From NCBI RefSeq assembly GCF_000368685.1, contig NZ_KB849627.1, positions 396,963 to 460,962 on the forward strand: DNA of 64,000 nucleotides, written 5' to 3'. This document shows, piece by piece, positions 40,417-50,697 of the stretch. The notes under the pieces are model-generated. The model did no database searches. It worked only from the letters and a program-made list of their open reading frames with translations, and was not told where the DNA came from. A program made the position numbers and the translations under genes. Source of the DNA: Acinetobacter baylyi DSM 14961 = CIP 107474 (lineage in GTDB: Bacteria > Pseudomonadota > Gammaproteobacteria > Pseudomonadales > Moraxellaceae). Each line of letters starts with the position of its first letter. The first letter of the stretch is position 1.

Positions 40417-41049
40417 ATGATTGAGAAAAAATTTACACTTAAACACTGGCTAGCTCTTTTGCTTATTTTTATCACAATCGTCATAGCCAGTATCCAGCCT
40501 TTAGAATACGAATCGTATCTACTGCACCAAGTGGGTACAGTGTTTATGCTGATCGTCCTGTTTATAACGTTCAAACGGATCGGTTTAGATTTTTCCAGTT
40601 TTAGCTTGTATTTGGGTTTTTTATTTATCCATATCATCGCCGCGCATTATTTATATTCCTATGTACCTTATAATGAATGGATAAAAACCTTAGGTCATTT
40701 TGATTTAAATCAATTCTTTGGCTGGCAACGCAATATGTATGATCGCTTAGTACATTTTGCATATGGTTTTTTACTCTATCCATTTTTTTATCGATGCTTT
40801 CAAGTCTGCTTTCCAGACTCTCGACCAAAAACCATTTTCTTATTGGTTCTACAGTTCGTTATGGCTTCCAGCATGGTTTATGAATTAATCGAATGGGTAA
40901 TTGCCATTGGCATGTCACCAGACGCTGCTGAAAAATATAATGGTCAGCAAGGTGATCTATGGGATGCACATAAAGATATGCTTATGGCGACGATTGGCAC
41001 TCTTATGTTCGGTTTGTTGCAATTACTAGGCAATAAAAAGCACTCTTAA
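40417..41049 (+). CDS. DUF2238 membrane protein (YjdF-like)
   Basis: A 210-residue integral membrane protein with about six hydrophobic segments. The DUF2238 core is seen in RNMYDRLVHFAYGFLLYPFF, MVYELIEWVIAIGMSPDAAE, and GQQGDLWDAHKDMLMATIGT near the C-terminus. Conserved His, Asp and Glu in these motifs suggest a metal- or lipid-handling site, but no function is established. Confidence 0.88.
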   Translation: MIEKKFTLKHWLALLLIFITIVIASIQPLEYESYLLHQVGTVFMLIVLFITFKRIGLDFSSFSLYLGFLFIHIIAAHYLYSYVPYNEWIKTLGHFDLNQFFGWQRNMYDRLVHFAYGFLLYPFFYRCFQVCFPDSRPKTIFLLVLQFVMASSMVYELIEWVIAIGMSPDAAEKYNGQQGDLWDAHKDMLMATIGTLMFGLLQLLGNKKHS

Positions 41050-41062
41050 TCGAGTGCTTTAG
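41034..41062. terminator. Bidirectional terminator overlapping the DUF2238 stop
   Basis: AAAGCACTC / GAGTGCTTT with the TAA stop codon inside the loop. T-runs follow on the minus strand; the site serves the convergent sohB as well. Confidence 0.8.
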
Positions 41063-41079
41063 TATTTAGATGAGAAAAA

Positions 41080-42042
41080 TTAAATTTTAGGATCGCGCAT
41101 CTGAACCAAATGACTATTTGCGTTCACCAGACTTTCAACCACTTTATTCATGACTGCTGGAATAAAGCTATCTGCAAGCTGAGCAGCTTGAAGCCCTAAT
41201 CTTTCGCCAAGCGTTGGCTTTTTACGCGTTGTAATCACATACACGTCATGTTGAGGAAGCAGACTTAGCAAATATTCGTCCGACGTTTGCAACTTATCGA
41301 CCAGATTCAGATCCAATGCATCCTGCCCGTACCAATGCTCACCCGTCGCAACTTTTTCTACATTTAACTGAGGGCGATACTTTTCAACAAAATGTTTAAA
41401 CAATGCATGTGTTTGCTTTAACTCTTCTTCAAACTTGGCTTTACCTTCTGGTGTATTTTCACCAAACATGGTTACAGTACGTTTGTACTCTCCTGCCGTA
41501 TACAATTCGAAATCAACATTATGCTCTTTAAGCAAACGATTGAAATTTGGAACTTGAGCAACCACACCAATTGAACCTAAAATTGCAAATGGGGCTGACA
41601 CGATTTCATTAGCGATACAAGCCATCATGTAACCACCACTGGCAGCGACTTTATCGACTACAATGGTCAAATGAAAACCAGCATCACGTAATCGCACAAG
41701 CTGTGCAGCAGCTAGACCATAACCATGTACCATTCCGCCAGGGCTTTCAAGACGCAACACCACGCGATCTTTACCAGATTTTGCTGTGGCAAGGATTAAT
41801 GTGATTTCTTCACGCAACTGGTCTACAGCAGAGGCTTGAATGTCCCCCTTAAAATCAAGCACAAAAATTTTCTGATTATTTTTTTTGCGAATCTTCGCTT
41901 CTTTTACAAGCTGTTGAGTTAATTGTAAAAATTCGAGCTTAGATGCTGTTGTTTGTGCGATCTTTTTTCGTTGTTCATTTACACGCGCATTTAAATGACT
42001 TACACGTAATTCGGCAGGAAGTTTGGGTAAATGAAATAACAT
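41080..42042 (-). CDS. sohB: SohB-like S49 family inner-membrane protease
   Basis: Serine protease of 320 residues related to signal peptide peptidase SppA. The S49 core shows IFVLDFKGDIQASAVDQLRE, RLESPGGMVHGYGLAAAQLV, and the nucleophile Ser in VVDKVAASGGYMMACIANEI, followed by APFAILGSIGVVAQVPNFNR and YKRTVTMFGENT with the likely general-base Lys. It lacks an obvious long N-terminal membrane anchor, unlike E. coli SohB, so membrane attachment is uncertain. Confidence 0.9.
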   Translation of the reverse strand: MLFHLPKLPAELRVSHLNARVNEQRKKIAQTTASKLEFLQLTQQLVKEAKIRKKNNQKIFVLDFKGDIQASAVDQLREEITLILATAKSGKDRVVLRLESPGGMVHGYGLAAAQLVRLRDAGFHLTIVVDKVAASGGYMMACIANEIVSAPFAILGSIGVVAQVPNFNRLLKEHNVDFELYTAGEYKRTVTMFGENTPEGKAKFEEELKQTHALFKHFVEKYRPQLNVEKVATGEHWYGQDALDLNLVDKLQTSDEYLLSLLPQHDVYVITTRKKPTLGERLGLQAAQLADSFIPAVMNKVVESLVNANSHLVQMRDPKI

Positions 42043-42150
42043 AGTTTGGCTATTCTCTAATTTCGCTGTATTTAAACTAAGATGAGGTCATTTAATCCAG
42101 AATTCAATATCTATTTTGAAAATGATGTGATCATGATCTTGGTTTAATCA

Positions 42151-42176
42151 TAAAAAAGAGCCCAAATGGGCTCTTT
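42151..42176 (-). terminator. Terminator of the pst operon
   Basis: AAAGAGCCC / GGGCTCTTT with a 4-base loop. On the minus strand a T-run follows, 17 bases past the pstB stop. Confidence 0.9.
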
Positions 42177-42192
42177 CTAAAAAACCGAAGTC

Positions 42193-43101
42193 TTAACCAA
42201 AACGTCCAGTAATATACGCTTCGGTAAGCTGATGATCAGGCTGAGTAAATACTTTTTCTGTCGAATTCACTTCAATCAAGTCACCTAAATGGAAATAGGC
42301 AGTACGATCAGAAACACGTGCAGCCTGTTGCATAGAGTGAGTCACAATTGCAATGGTATACTGTGTTGAAAGCTCAGAGATCAATTCTTCAACTTTCGCT
42401 GTCGCAATTGGATCAAGTGCCGAACATGGCTCATCCATCAAGATCACTTCTGGACTTACTGCAATAGTACGCGCAATACATAAACGTTGCTGCTGACCAC
42501 CTGAAAGCCCTGTACCTGGCTGGTTTAAACGATCTTTAACTTCATCCCACAGACCTGCTTTGTGCAAACTGTTTTCTACAATTTCTTCAAGATCATATTT
42601 ATCACGCGCCAAACCATGCAGTTTTGGACCATAAGCCACATTTTCAAAAATCGACTTTGGAAATGGGTTTGGCTTTTGGAATACCATACCAACTTGTGCG
42701 CGTAATAATACAACGTCCAGATTTGGATCGTAAATATCCTGATTATCCAGCAGTACTTTACCCGTAACACGGCAGCTATCAATTGTGTCATTCATACGGT
42801 TTAAAGTACGAAGGAACGTTGATTTACCGCATCCAGACGGACCAATAAAGGCAATGACTTCATTTTCATAAATCTCAAGATCAATGCCTTTAATTGCTTC
42901 ACTTTCACCATAATAGACATGCACATCAGAAGTGCTCAGTTTAATGGTATTTTTCACATCTTTTTTCGGTGCAGTTTGTGTATCAAATGATACGAACGAA
43001 CCTTGACGCTTGGATTGTGTTTCTGCACCAGTAAACTGCAATTGTTCTGAGGTCACTGTGTTATCCTTTTCTAAGGAGTTAGTTGTATTAATAGTATTCA
43101 T
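42193..43101 (-). CDS. pstB: Phosphate ABC transporter ATP-binding protein
   Basis: ATPase of the high-affinity phosphate importer. The 302 residues carry Walker [20 protein letters not shown], the signature [16 protein letters not shown], Walker [15 protein letters not shown], and the switch His in [10 protein letters not shown]. An unusual N-terminal extension of about 50 residues precedes the ABC domain. The start at 43101 is chosen for GAGGA 7 bases upstream; ATGs at 43104 and 43122 are alternatives. It follows pstA directly. Confidence 0.96.
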   Translation of the reverse strand: MNTINTTNSLEKDNTVTSEQLQFTGAETQSKRQGSFVSFDTQTAPKKDVKNTIKLSTSDVHVYYGESEAIKGIDLEIYENEVIAFIGPSGCGKSTFLRTLNRMNDTIDSCRVTGKVLLDNQDIYDPNLDVVLLRAQVGMVFQKPNPFPKSIFENVAYGPKLHGLARDKYDLEEIVENSLHKAGLWDEVKDRLNQPGTGLSGGQQQRLCIARTIAVSPEVILMDEPCSALDPIATAKVEELISELSTQYTIAIVTHSMQQAARVSDRTAYFHLGDLIEVNSTEKVFTQPDHQLTEAYITGRFG

Positions 43102-43115
43102 CATCTGTTCCTCGA

Positions 43116-44513
43116 TTACCAACGCACTTCAAACTTTTTACGTAACCAAATGGCAAGACTATTTAAACCGATCATCATGGCAAGTAGCACAATAATTGCA
43201 GCCGAGGTACGTGCCTCAAAAAAATTACGTAATTCATTGCCTTGCCACAAGAAAATCTGAACAGGCAATGCGGTAGATTGATCAAGCGGAGATGTAGGGA
43301 TACTTGCTACGAAAGCACTCATACCAATTAGAAGCAATGGCGCAGTCTCTCCCAATGCTTGTGCAACCCCAATAATTGCACCTGTTAAAATACCTGGTAA
43401 CGCTAGTGGAAGTACGTGATGAAAGACCGTTTGAACTTTAGATGCACCCAAGCCTAGAGCTGCCTGACGGATAGAAGGTGGAACAGCTTTTAATGACGCA
43501 CGCGTGGTAATAATCACGGTAGGAAGCGTCATCAAACTTAAGACCAAACCACCCACCAAAGGTGCAGATAACGGCAATTGCATCCAGTTGATAAAGATTG
43601 CTGCACCTAGCAGACCAAATACAATCGATGGAACGGCTGCAAGGTTATTAATATTGACTTCAATGACATCGGTCAAAATATTTTGTTTGGCGAACTCTTC
43701 CAGATAAATTGCACTTGCCACACCAATCGGAATCGAGATAAAGATCACAATAAGCATCATAAATAACGATCCCATAAACGCGCCCGCTAAACCACTTGTG
43801 GCTGGCGAACTACGCGAATCGGGATTGGTAAATAAGTTGGTATTAAACGAATGTGTCAACATACCTTTTGCTTCAAGCTGGTCTGCTAGCTTACGTACTT
43901 CTGGGCTTAGCTGCTGTTGGTCATCAGGAAGACTACGATCAATTTTTCCAGTTAACCAGACATCTACATTAGCATCAGCCAAAAATTTGATATCTTCTCG
44001 TTTACCCACCAATGATGGATCTTTAAATACCATATCACGTAAACGATAAGCTTCAGAGCTAGTATATAAGCTACTAAGATCGTCACGCTTTGAGGCTAAT
44101 GCGGGATCTTTTTTAATCATGCCATTTACGATTAATGAATCCCAGTCCACCATCCCCATTTTGGTTTGCCAGTCAACATAACGCTCTTGAAAATGTGCAG
44201 GGCTTTCACCAGCAGCTTGTGTTGGTTTTGGTCCAGCATTGATAATGGTCGGATCAAAATACACAGGAACAGTCAGGCTGGTTTGCCAGAATGCAGGTAG
44301 ACCTTTAACCAAGATACTACCAAACAGTAAGGCAACAAAGAACAAGCCTAGAACAACTGCGGAAAATCCAAATATGCGGAAGGTTTTTTCTTTACGGTGA
44401 CGTGATGCCAAAGATTTTTCGATCTTAATTTTACGTTTAGCACGTAATTCGGCAGCAACTTGTGGATCAAACTGATTCTGATCCATAGGTGTAGAAGTAT
44501 TGGATAGACTCAT
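43116..44513 (-). CDS. pstA: Phosphate ABC transporter permease PstA (long form)
   Basis: Inner-membrane subunit of the phosphate importer. At 465 residues it is about 170 longer than E. coli PstA (296). One helix near residues 50-75 is followed by a roughly 160-residue non-membrane insert, probably periplasmic, before the standard five-helix permease core. The ABC coupling motif is in [20 protein letters not shown]. Long forms of this type also occur in Pseudomonas. Its start overlaps the pstC stop by 4 bases (ATGA), so translation is coupled. Confidence 0.95.
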   Translation of the reverse strand: MSLSNTSTPMDQNQFDPQVAAELRAKRKIKIEKSLASRHRKEKTFRIFGFSAVVLGLFFVALLFGSILVKGLPAFWQTSLTVPVYFDPTIINAGPKPTQAAGESPAHFQERYVDWQTKMGMVDWDSLIVNGMIKKDPALASKRDDLSSLYTSSEAYRLRDMVFKDPSLVGKREDIKFLADANVDVWLTGKIDRSLPDDQQQLSPEVRKLADQLEAKGMLTHSFNTNLFTNPDSRSSPATSGLAGAFMGSLFMMLIVIFISIPIGVASAIYLEEFAKQNILTDVIEVNINNLAAVPSIVFGLLGAAIFINWMQLPLSAPLVGGLVLSLMTLPTVIITTRASLKAVPPSIRQAALGLGASKVQTVFHHVLPLALPGILTGAIIGVAQALGETAPLLLIGMSAFVASIPTSPLDQSTALPVQIFLWQGNELRNFFEARTSAAIIVLLAMMIGLNSLAIWLRKKFEVRW

Positions 44514-45889
44514 TCGTATTGCTCACGATATTTACGCACGATGTAAAGTGCCACAATGTTTAGACCCAAAGTAATCACAAACAGGGTCAGACCTAAGGCA
44601 AAGGCCACCAATGCTTGTGGACTGGCAAAATCGGTATCACCTGTAAGCTGATTGACAATCGTCACCGTCACGGTAGAAACAGCTTCAAGCGGATTCACAT
44701 GCAGTAATGGACTATTACCTGCAGCCAATACCACAATCATCGTTTCGCCAATCGCACGGGATGCTGCCAATAAGAAAGCTCCGATAATTCCTGGTAGTGC
44801 AGCAGGTATGACTACTTGTCGGATTGTCTCTGATTTAGTTGCACCCAAACCTAATGATCCGTCACGAAGTGCACGTGGTACTTGAGTAATGATGTCATCC
44901 GATAATGAAGAAACAAATGGAATAATCATGATACCCATAACAAAACCAGCAGTAAGTGCACTGGTCGCATTGATACTGATACCAACCATTTCACCCAACA
45001 TTTTGAAAAATGGCCCAATAATCATCAGGGCAAATACACCGTAAACAATTGTTGGAATACCTGCCAAAATTTCGATGGCTGGTTTAACCCATGCACGTAA
45101 GGTAGATGAAGCATACTCAGCCAGATAAATCGCGATCATCAAGCCCACAGGAACCGAAACCAGTAAGGCAATCCCACTGACCATGAGCGTGCCCCAAAGC
45201 AATGGAAGTAAACCATAACTTCCTTCTGCACTTCCTGAGGTACTAAATCCTGGATTCCACTCTGTACCAAAAAAGAAATCAAATGGACTCACAAAGCTAA
45301 AAAATCTTAAAGCTTCACTAAACATCGACATCACAATGCCGAGCGTTGTCAAAATGGCAATACCTGAACAAAGTGCTAAAGCAATATTGATGGTCTTTTC
45401 AACTTTGTTACGTGCACGGTAATTTTGACCAATTCTTTTTTTGGCCCAAAGTAAGCCAAAAATAGCAGCACATAGCACCACAGCAAACTTGGCATAAGAA
45501 CCAATCGTTTGTACTTTGGCAAGTTGTTGTGCTGCTGCAAGCTCATATGCCGCAGGCTGATCTGTTACCCCAAAACCAGAAGCAATCGCTTTAACACGAT
45601 TGAGTAGCACTTCAATACTCGCCTGATCCATACTGGCCGCAACCGATGCAGGAACCTGATTGAGTACAATATGCTTTAAAATATTAGGTTCAACGATATT
45701 CCAAACAATCAAAATTAAAAAAGCAGGGATACCGCACCAAAGTGCAACCAAAGCACCATAATAACCTGGGCGTGAGTGTAATAATGCAGAATTATTTCCC
45801 TTACCTGCTAGGCTACGGCTTTTGGATAACCCGATTTGATAAGCTATTGCGATAAGAGCTAATAGCACGCCAATCAATAGCAGATTCAT
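44510..45889 (-). CDS. pstC: Phosphate ABC transporter permease PstC (long form)
   Basis: Second membrane subunit of the phosphate importer, 459 residues against about 319 in E. coli. The extra length lies near the N-terminus, where three helices and a hydrophilic segment (IEVLLNRVKAIASGFGVTDQ) precede the permease core. Conserved core elements are FFFGTEWNPGFSTSGSAEGS, EILAGIPTIVYGVFALMIIG and the coupling motif in VPRALRDGSLGLGATKSETI. It lies downstream of pstS, separated by a terminator-like hairpin, and overlaps pstA. Confidence 0.95.
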   Translation of the reverse strand: MNLLLIGVLLALIAIAYQIGLSKSRSLAGKGNNSALLHSRPGYYGALVALWCGIPAFLILIVWNIVEPNILKHIVLNQVPASVAASMDQASIEVLLNRVKAIASGFGVTDQPAAYELAAAQQLAKVQTIGSYAKFAVVLCAAIFGLLWAKKRIGQNYRARNKVEKTINIALALCSGIAILTTLGIVMSMFSEALRFFSFVSPFDFFFGTEWNPGFSTSGSAEGSYGLLPLLWGTLMVSGIALLVSVPVGLMIAIYLAEYASSTLRAWVKPAIEILAGIPTIVYGVFALMIIGPFFKMLGEMVGISINATSALTAGFVMGIMIIPFVSSLSDDIITQVPRALRDGSLGLGATKSETIRQVVIPAALPGIIGAFLLAASRAIGETMIVVLAAGNSPLLHVNPLEAVSTVTVTIVNQLTGDTDFASPQALVAFALGLTLFVITLGLNIVALYIVRKYREQYE

Positions 45890-45941
45890 GTAATCTCCAC
45901 CGTTTTTTCAATTCTCATTCTTTGAAAAAACTTTGTTAGAC

Positions 45942-45976
45942 AAAAAGCTGATGGGGCACTTAAACCACCATCAGCT
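45942..45976 (-). terminator. Intercistronic terminator between pstS and pstC
   Basis: On the minus strand AGCTGATGG pairs with CCATCAGCT (13-base loop) and is followed by five T residues. It lies in the 103-base gap after pstS. It should stop part of the transcripts, giving more PstS than permease. Confidence 0.8.
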
Positions 45977-45992
45977 CTCATTTAAAAACTAC

Positions 45993-47024
45993 TTATTTAA
46001 CTGATTTACCTGCTTTAAAGTCTGCTAAGACTTTTGCACGTTCAGAATCAGACATTGAAATCAGACCTGCTTTTTCTAGCTTAGAGCCTTTACCCGATGT
46101 CTTCTTATTCAAGAAGAATTCTACGTATTGTGGCAACCCTTTGATTGACTTCACATGCTCGCCTTTTACGTAGAAGAACAAAGGACGAGATACAGGGTAA
46201 CTACCATTTAGAATAGTTTTCTCAGATGGCGCAACGTTATTTACTGTAGCAACGCGAAGTTTGTCACGGTTTTGATCATAGAAACCTAAACCAAATACAC
46301 CCACTGCGCTTGGTGAAGTTTTTAAACGTGCTAATGTTTCTGTGTAATCACCAGAAATTTCAATCACACGACCATCTTTACGGAAAGCAGAACATGCTTT
46401 TTTCTGTTCTTCTTTGTCCATTTTCTTGAAGTAATCGTACGCTTCACAGCCTGCTTCAACCATTTTTTCCTGAAACACTTCACGTGTACCATGGTTTGAT
46501 GCAGGAATCACCAAAGTAATGGGTTCATTTGGAAGTGACTTGTCAATTTGGTTCCAACGTGTATATGGGTTTGCAACCAACTGACCGTTTGATGGTAATT
46601 TTTCAGCAAGCGCTGCAAAAACAAAAGCTGGTTTTAATTTATAAACTGGTTTTGATAAATTTGACGCAAAAACAATACCGTCATAACCAATTTTAATTTC
46701 TTGTACTTGGTTTACACCAGCCTTTTTACATGCAGCAAGCTCTGTATCTTTAACTTTACGAGAAGCATTTGCGATATCAATCGTGTTGTCGCCAACACCT
46801 TGACAGAACTGTTTTAAACCACCAGATGTACCACCAGAACCCACAACAGGTGTTTTAAACTGTGGAAATGTATTACCAAATTCTTCTGCAACAATACTTG
46901 CGTAAGGCAATACGGTTGAAGAACCAGCGATTTGGATAGTATCACGAGCTGCGTTTGCAGTCGTTGCGATTGCTGCCCCAGAAACTGCGAATGCGATAGC
47001 GAGATGACGTGGATTTAAGCGCAT
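45993..47024 (-). CDS. pstS: Periplasmic phosphate-binding protein PstS
   Basis: High-affinity phosphate receptor of 343 residues. The signal peptide is MRLNPRHLAIAFAVSGAAIA with cleavage near residue 25. Ligand-contact motifs include QIAGSSTVLPYASIVAEEFG, GSGGTSGGLKQFCQG, IANASRKVKDTE and SNHGTREVFQEKMV. It heads the pst operon; the start at 47024 follows GAGAGAAA. A PHO box lies about 90 bases upstream. Confidence 0.96.
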   Translation of the reverse strand: MRLNPRHLAIAFAVSGAAIATTANAARDTIQIAGSSTVLPYASIVAEEFGNTFPQFKTPVVGSGGTSGGLKQFCQGVGDNTIDIANASRKVKDTELAACKKAGVNQVQEIKIGYDGIVFASNLSKPVYKLKPAFVFAALAEKLPSNGQLVANPYTRWNQIDKSLPNEPITLVIPASNHGTREVFQEKMVEAGCEAYDYFKKMDKEEQKKACSAFRKDGRVIEISGDYTETLARLKTSPSAVGVFGLGFYDQNRDKLRVATVNNVAPSEKTILNGSYPVSRPLFFYVKGEHVKSIKGLPQYVEFFLNKKTSGKGSKLEKAGLISMSDSERAKVLADFKAGKSVK

Positions 47025-47110
47025 GCTTTTTTCTCTCAATTAGGTGCGGTGTTGTACACCACGTTTTATTCGTGTTTGTACTTTGGATATGTGCATTTTG
47101 ATTTTAAAAT

Positions 47111-47138
47111 ATGACAATTCAGTGACAAATTAATGACG
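47111..47138 (-). promoter_or_regulatory. PHO box (PhoB operator) of the pst operon
   Basis: On the minus strand three direct repeats with 11-base spacing are seen: GTCATTAATTT, GTCACTGAATT, GTCATATTTTA. This matches the PhoB pattern (CTGTCAT repeats every 11 bases). TTTAAAAT lies at a -10 position just beyond. Confidence 0.8.
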
Positions 47139-47270
47139 CTTTCATGATATTTCGTCAGTTCACTTTGATTTTTATAAAATTCTTTATTTTTCAAAATGTA
47201 ACTGCAATTATCAACGTCTAGTATTCTTATTTTTTGTTCGAGAAAATGTTATTTTTCATTTTTTTGTCAT

Positions 47271-47300
47271 AAAAAAAAGATCACCGAAGTGATCTTTTTT
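47271..47300 (-). terminator. Terminator of the dat-ddc unit
   Basis: AAAAAAGATCAC-CGAA-GTGATCTTTTTT, 13 bases beyond the ddc stop, with a stable CGAA tetraloop and a T-run on both strands. Confidence 0.92.
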
Positions 47301-47313
47301 CAAAACATGCAAT

Positions 47314-48846
47314 TTAATCAATCGCTGGCACGTAAGTTCCAGCAGCAATTGAATCTTTGATTCGATCACTTTCAGCCAGTACCATCGCCAATAGACCTTT
47401 GACATTTTCCAATGTCGCAACAGGGCTTAAAGTCGTCATTTTCAATGACTGTACTGCACCTACCTTAGTTACACCAATATTGGCATCACCACGTGCAAAA
47501 AGTTCATCTGCAACGTTTTGATTCAAGGTATCAATCAATTCAACGGGATAACCGTCTGGTACTACACGGAACAATACCGATGCAAATTGTGGTTCAACCA
47601 ACAATTCGAGTCCTTCGGTTGCCTTAATGTAGTCAGCCACTTCACGTGTCAACTTCACACCATGATCAATCATTGAACCGTATAGCTCTTCACCCAGTGC
47701 TTCTACAGTCATCCACAACTTAAGCGCATCAAAGCGACGTGTTGTTTGTAATGATTTAGAGACCAGGTTTGGTACACCGTGTTCTTCATCATAAGCCGAG
47801 TTCAGATATTCTGCTTCATAATGCATGAAACGATAATTCGCTTCATCTTTGAGCAAGAATGCACCACAGCTAATGCTTTGGAAATAATGCTTGTGGAAAT
47901 CAAGCGTGATTGAGTCAGATAGCTCAATACCATCTAGCATATCACGATAATCATTTGACAGAATCAGTGCACCACCCCACGCTGCGTCGATATGCATCCA
48001 CGCGCCGTATTTTGTGGTGATTTCACGAATTTTCTTCAATGGATCAATCGCGCCTGCATCGGTTGTGCCTGCAGTCGCCACTACACACGCTACAATCTTA
48101 CCTTCAGATTGCAGATGTGACATGGTTTTTTCAAGCGCATCAACATCCATCTGTGCATTTTCATTTACAGGAACAGTCACAACGGACTGGAAGCCCATGC
48201 CCATCATTGCCATGTTCTTTTGCACAGAAAAATGTGCATTTTCAGAACAAATGACTTTGATGTTACGCATCGCTTCGGCAGGAATACCATCACGCTGTAC
48301 AGACCACGGCTGACCATTTTCATCTGTAAAATTTTTGGCAATTGCCCAGTCACGTGCAAGTAACACGCCCATCAGGTTTGATTGCGTTCCACCTGAGGTG
48401 AATACACCAGCCTGACCTACGCCGTACCCTACTTTTTGACGAAGCCAGTCGATCAACTGAACTTCCATCAATGAACCTGCAGGGCTCTGATCCCAAGAAT
48501 CCATTGACTGATTGGTTGCGTTAATCAACACCTCAGCAATTTGGCTGGTGACCATCGTTGGACAATGTAAGTGAGCAAGCGAGTACGGATGATGAACTTT
48601 CAGGCTTTTATTCAGAAACAATTCAACCATACGGCCGAGCGACTGATGTAAACCCAAGCCTTCTTTAGATGGGTTAAAAGCAATTGCTGAACGCAACTCT
48701 TTAATGCTACCACCCGTATACATTTTGTCATTTTGCAACCATGCTGCGACAGCTTTCACTGCCTCATCCATTGCTGACTGATATTCAGCAATGGATGCAG
48801 CATCATTACAGAGCAAAGCTTTACGATGTTCTGCAAAATCAACCAT
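47314..48846 (-). CDS. ddc: L-2,4-diaminobutyrate decarboxylase
   Basis: PLP-dependent group II decarboxylase of 510 residues making 1,3-diaminopropane. The PLP region is [20 protein letters not shown] with [12 protein letters not shown], and the Schiff-base Lys is in [18 protein letters not shown]. The N-terminal [20 protein letters not shown] is typical of Ddc. It is 6 bases downstream of dat, so the two are co-transcribed; together they form the known Acinetobacter 1,3-diaminopropane pathway. Confidence 0.97.
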   Translation of the reverse strand: MVDFAEHRKALLCNDAASIAEYQSAMDEAVKAVAAWLQNDKMYTGGSIKELRSAIAFNPSKEGLGLHQSLGRMVELFLNKSLKVHHPYSLAHLHCPTMVTSQIAEVLINATNQSMDSWDQSPAGSLMEVQLIDWLRQKVGYGVGQAGVFTSGGTQSNLMGVLLARDWAIAKNFTDENGQPWSVQRDGIPAEAMRNIKVICSENAHFSVQKNMAMMGMGFQSVVTVPVNENAQMDVDALEKTMSHLQSEGKIVACVVATAGTTDAGAIDPLKKIREITTKYGAWMHIDAAWGGALILSNDYRDMLDGIELSDSITLDFHKHYFQSISCGAFLLKDEANYRFMHYEAEYLNSAYDEEHGVPNLVSKSLQTTRRFDALKLWMTVEALGEELYGSMIDHGVKLTREVADYIKATEGLELLVEPQFASVLFRVVPDGYPVELIDTLNQNVADELFARGDANIGVTKVGAVQSLKMTTLSPVATLENVKGLLAMVLAESDRIKDSIAAGTYVPAID

Positions 48847-48852
48847 ATGTTT

Positions 48853-50223
48853 TTAGCCTCGAACCGCTTTGAGTGCTTCTGCAACTGATTTCTTGAAACG
48901 TTCAATCACTTGAACACATTCATCTTGAGTAATAATCAATGGGCAAAGTAAACGGATAACACTACCGTTACGACCACCTTTCTCAAGTAAAAGCTTGTTA
49001 TTGAAACATGCTGTTTGAATTGCGGCAGCCAATTGTGCATCTGCAGGTAACGAGCCAATACGATCAGCAGATTGACGTTCATCGACAATCTCAACACCAA
49101 TCATCAAGCCACGACCACGTACGTTTCCAATGCATGGAAATTCATTGGCCAGCTTCTTCAATTCAGCTTGTAAGAATTCACCGCGCTCTTGGGCATTTTG
49201 AGCAAGATTTTCATTTTTGATCGTGTCAAGAACAACTAAACCTGTGCCCATAGCCAACTGGTTGCCACGGAATGTACCTGTATGACCTGCTGGTTGCCAT
49301 GCATCAAACTTACGCTTGATACCCAATACTGCAAGCGGTAAACCCCCACCCACAGCTTTAGACATCACCACAACGTCAGGCTCGATATCGGCGTGTTCAA
49401 ATGCAAACATTTTGCCTGAACGACCAAAACCAGCCTGTACTTCATCCAAAATCAAAACGATGTTATGACGCTCAGTCACTTCACGGATTTTTTGCAACCA
49501 TTTTACAGGTGCAGTCACTACACCACCTTCACCTTGAATTGCTTCAAGAATGACTGCTGCTGGTTTGGTTACACCGCTTTCAACATCTTCGATAAAGTTT
49601 TCAAAGTAGTAAGTGAGTGCATCGACACCCGCTTCACCACCCAAGCCAAGCGGACAACGGTATTCATGCGGATACGGCATGAACTGAACACCTGGCATTA
49701 AATTATTGACAGAATTTTTCGCGCTCAAGTTGCCTGTCATCGCCAGTGAACCATGGGTCATACCATGGTAACCACCAGAAAAACTGATGACTGAGCTGCG
49801 ACCTGTATAGGTTTTCGCAAGTTTGATTGCTGCTTCAGTCGCATCTGCACCAGATGGACCACAGAACTGTAAGCAATATTCTTCTTTCCCGCCTGGCAGG
49901 AAAGACAGTAATGCTTCAGTAAATGCATCTTTCAAAGGAGTTGTAAGATCCAAAGTATGCAACGGCAAACCACTTGCAAGGGTGTCTTGAATACTTTGAA
50001 TAACAGCAGGATGATTATGGCCTAGAGCCAAGGTCCCTGCCCCCGCTAAACAATCGAGGTATTGTGTACCTTCAACATCTGTAACCCAGCAACCTTGTGC
50101 ACGAGCTATGGCAAGAGGTAACTTGCGCGGATAGCTACGAACATTTGATTCCATCTGACTTTGGCGAGTCAGGTAATATTCGTTGGTGGAATTGGTGGCA
50201 GGATTTACGGAATTAACGCTCAT
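48853..50223 (-). CDS. dat: L-2,4-diaminobutyrate:2-oxoglutarate aminotransferase
   Basis: PLP aminotransferase of 456 residues that makes L-2,4-diaminobutyrate from aspartate semialdehyde and glutamate. It has [58 protein letters not shown] and the catalytic Lys in [18 protein letters not shown]. The pattern and the adjoining ddc distinguish it from ArgD-like enzymes. The Shine-Dalgarno before the ATG is weak, and the leader has several possible hairpins. Confidence 0.96.
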   Translation of the reverse strand: MSVNSVNPATNSTNEYYLTRQSQMESNVRSYPRKLPLAIARAQGCWVTDVEGTQYLDCLAGAGTLALGHNHPAVIQSIQDTLASGLPLHTLDLTTPLKDAFTEALLSFLPGGKEEYCLQFCGPSGADATEAAIKLAKTYTGRSSVISFSGGYHGMTHGSLAMTGNLSAKNSVNNLMPGVQFMPYPHEYRCPLGLGGEAGVDALTYYFENFIEDVESGVTKPAAVILEAIQGEGGVVTAPVKWLQKIREVTERHNIVLILDEVQAGFGRSGKMFAFEHADIEPDVVVMSKAVGGGLPLAVLGIKRKFDAWQPAGHTGTFRGNQLAMGTGLVVLDTIKNENLAQNAQERGEFLQAELKKLANEFPCIGNVRGRGLMIGVEIVDERQSADRIGSLPADAQLAAAIQTACFNNKLLLEKGGRNGSVIRLLCPLIITQDECVQVIERFKKSVAEALKAVRG

Positions 50224-50697
50224 ATCGGATTACCATCTCTGATAAGGGTTGAAAGAAATAAGTCTGGTGACTTGCGGTCCTTTGACTCGGTGCTTGTAGG
50301 ATTCTAGTAAAATAGCAATTGCTTTCTTATCACTAGGAGGGCGATGATACCCTTTTTTATATAAAAATAAAGACCTTTTGGCCTTTAATTTCATCTAACT
50401 ACGTTAAAAAAAACAATCAACTAGTTCCTTGTTTAAATTATCATCATACTATGTGACATCCTAAAGAAAACCTGCTTTTTTTATGATCATTTGTTTTTTA
50501 TGGTATTTTTTTGCATCTTGTCTGAACTTAAAAAGCTAAAGCCATGATTTTAAATATTTTACATTAAATTTAAATTATCAAAACAATGCAAAGCATTACA
50601 AACAAACCACAAAAGCTTCTCAAAAAATATCAAAGTAATCACTAAGATAATTTTGAGTAAAACACAATTTTTACAAACAAATATTTAAGGAAAATTT
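50224..50697. other. Divergent intergenic region between dat and the SIMPL gene
   Basis: About 474 bases. The 120 bases nearest dat are less AT-rich and contain an imperfect hairpin (50304-50336, CTAGT...ACTAG arms) and a small GACTT/AAGTC repeat. The remainder is AT-rich, and no gene is seen. Confidence 0.5.
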
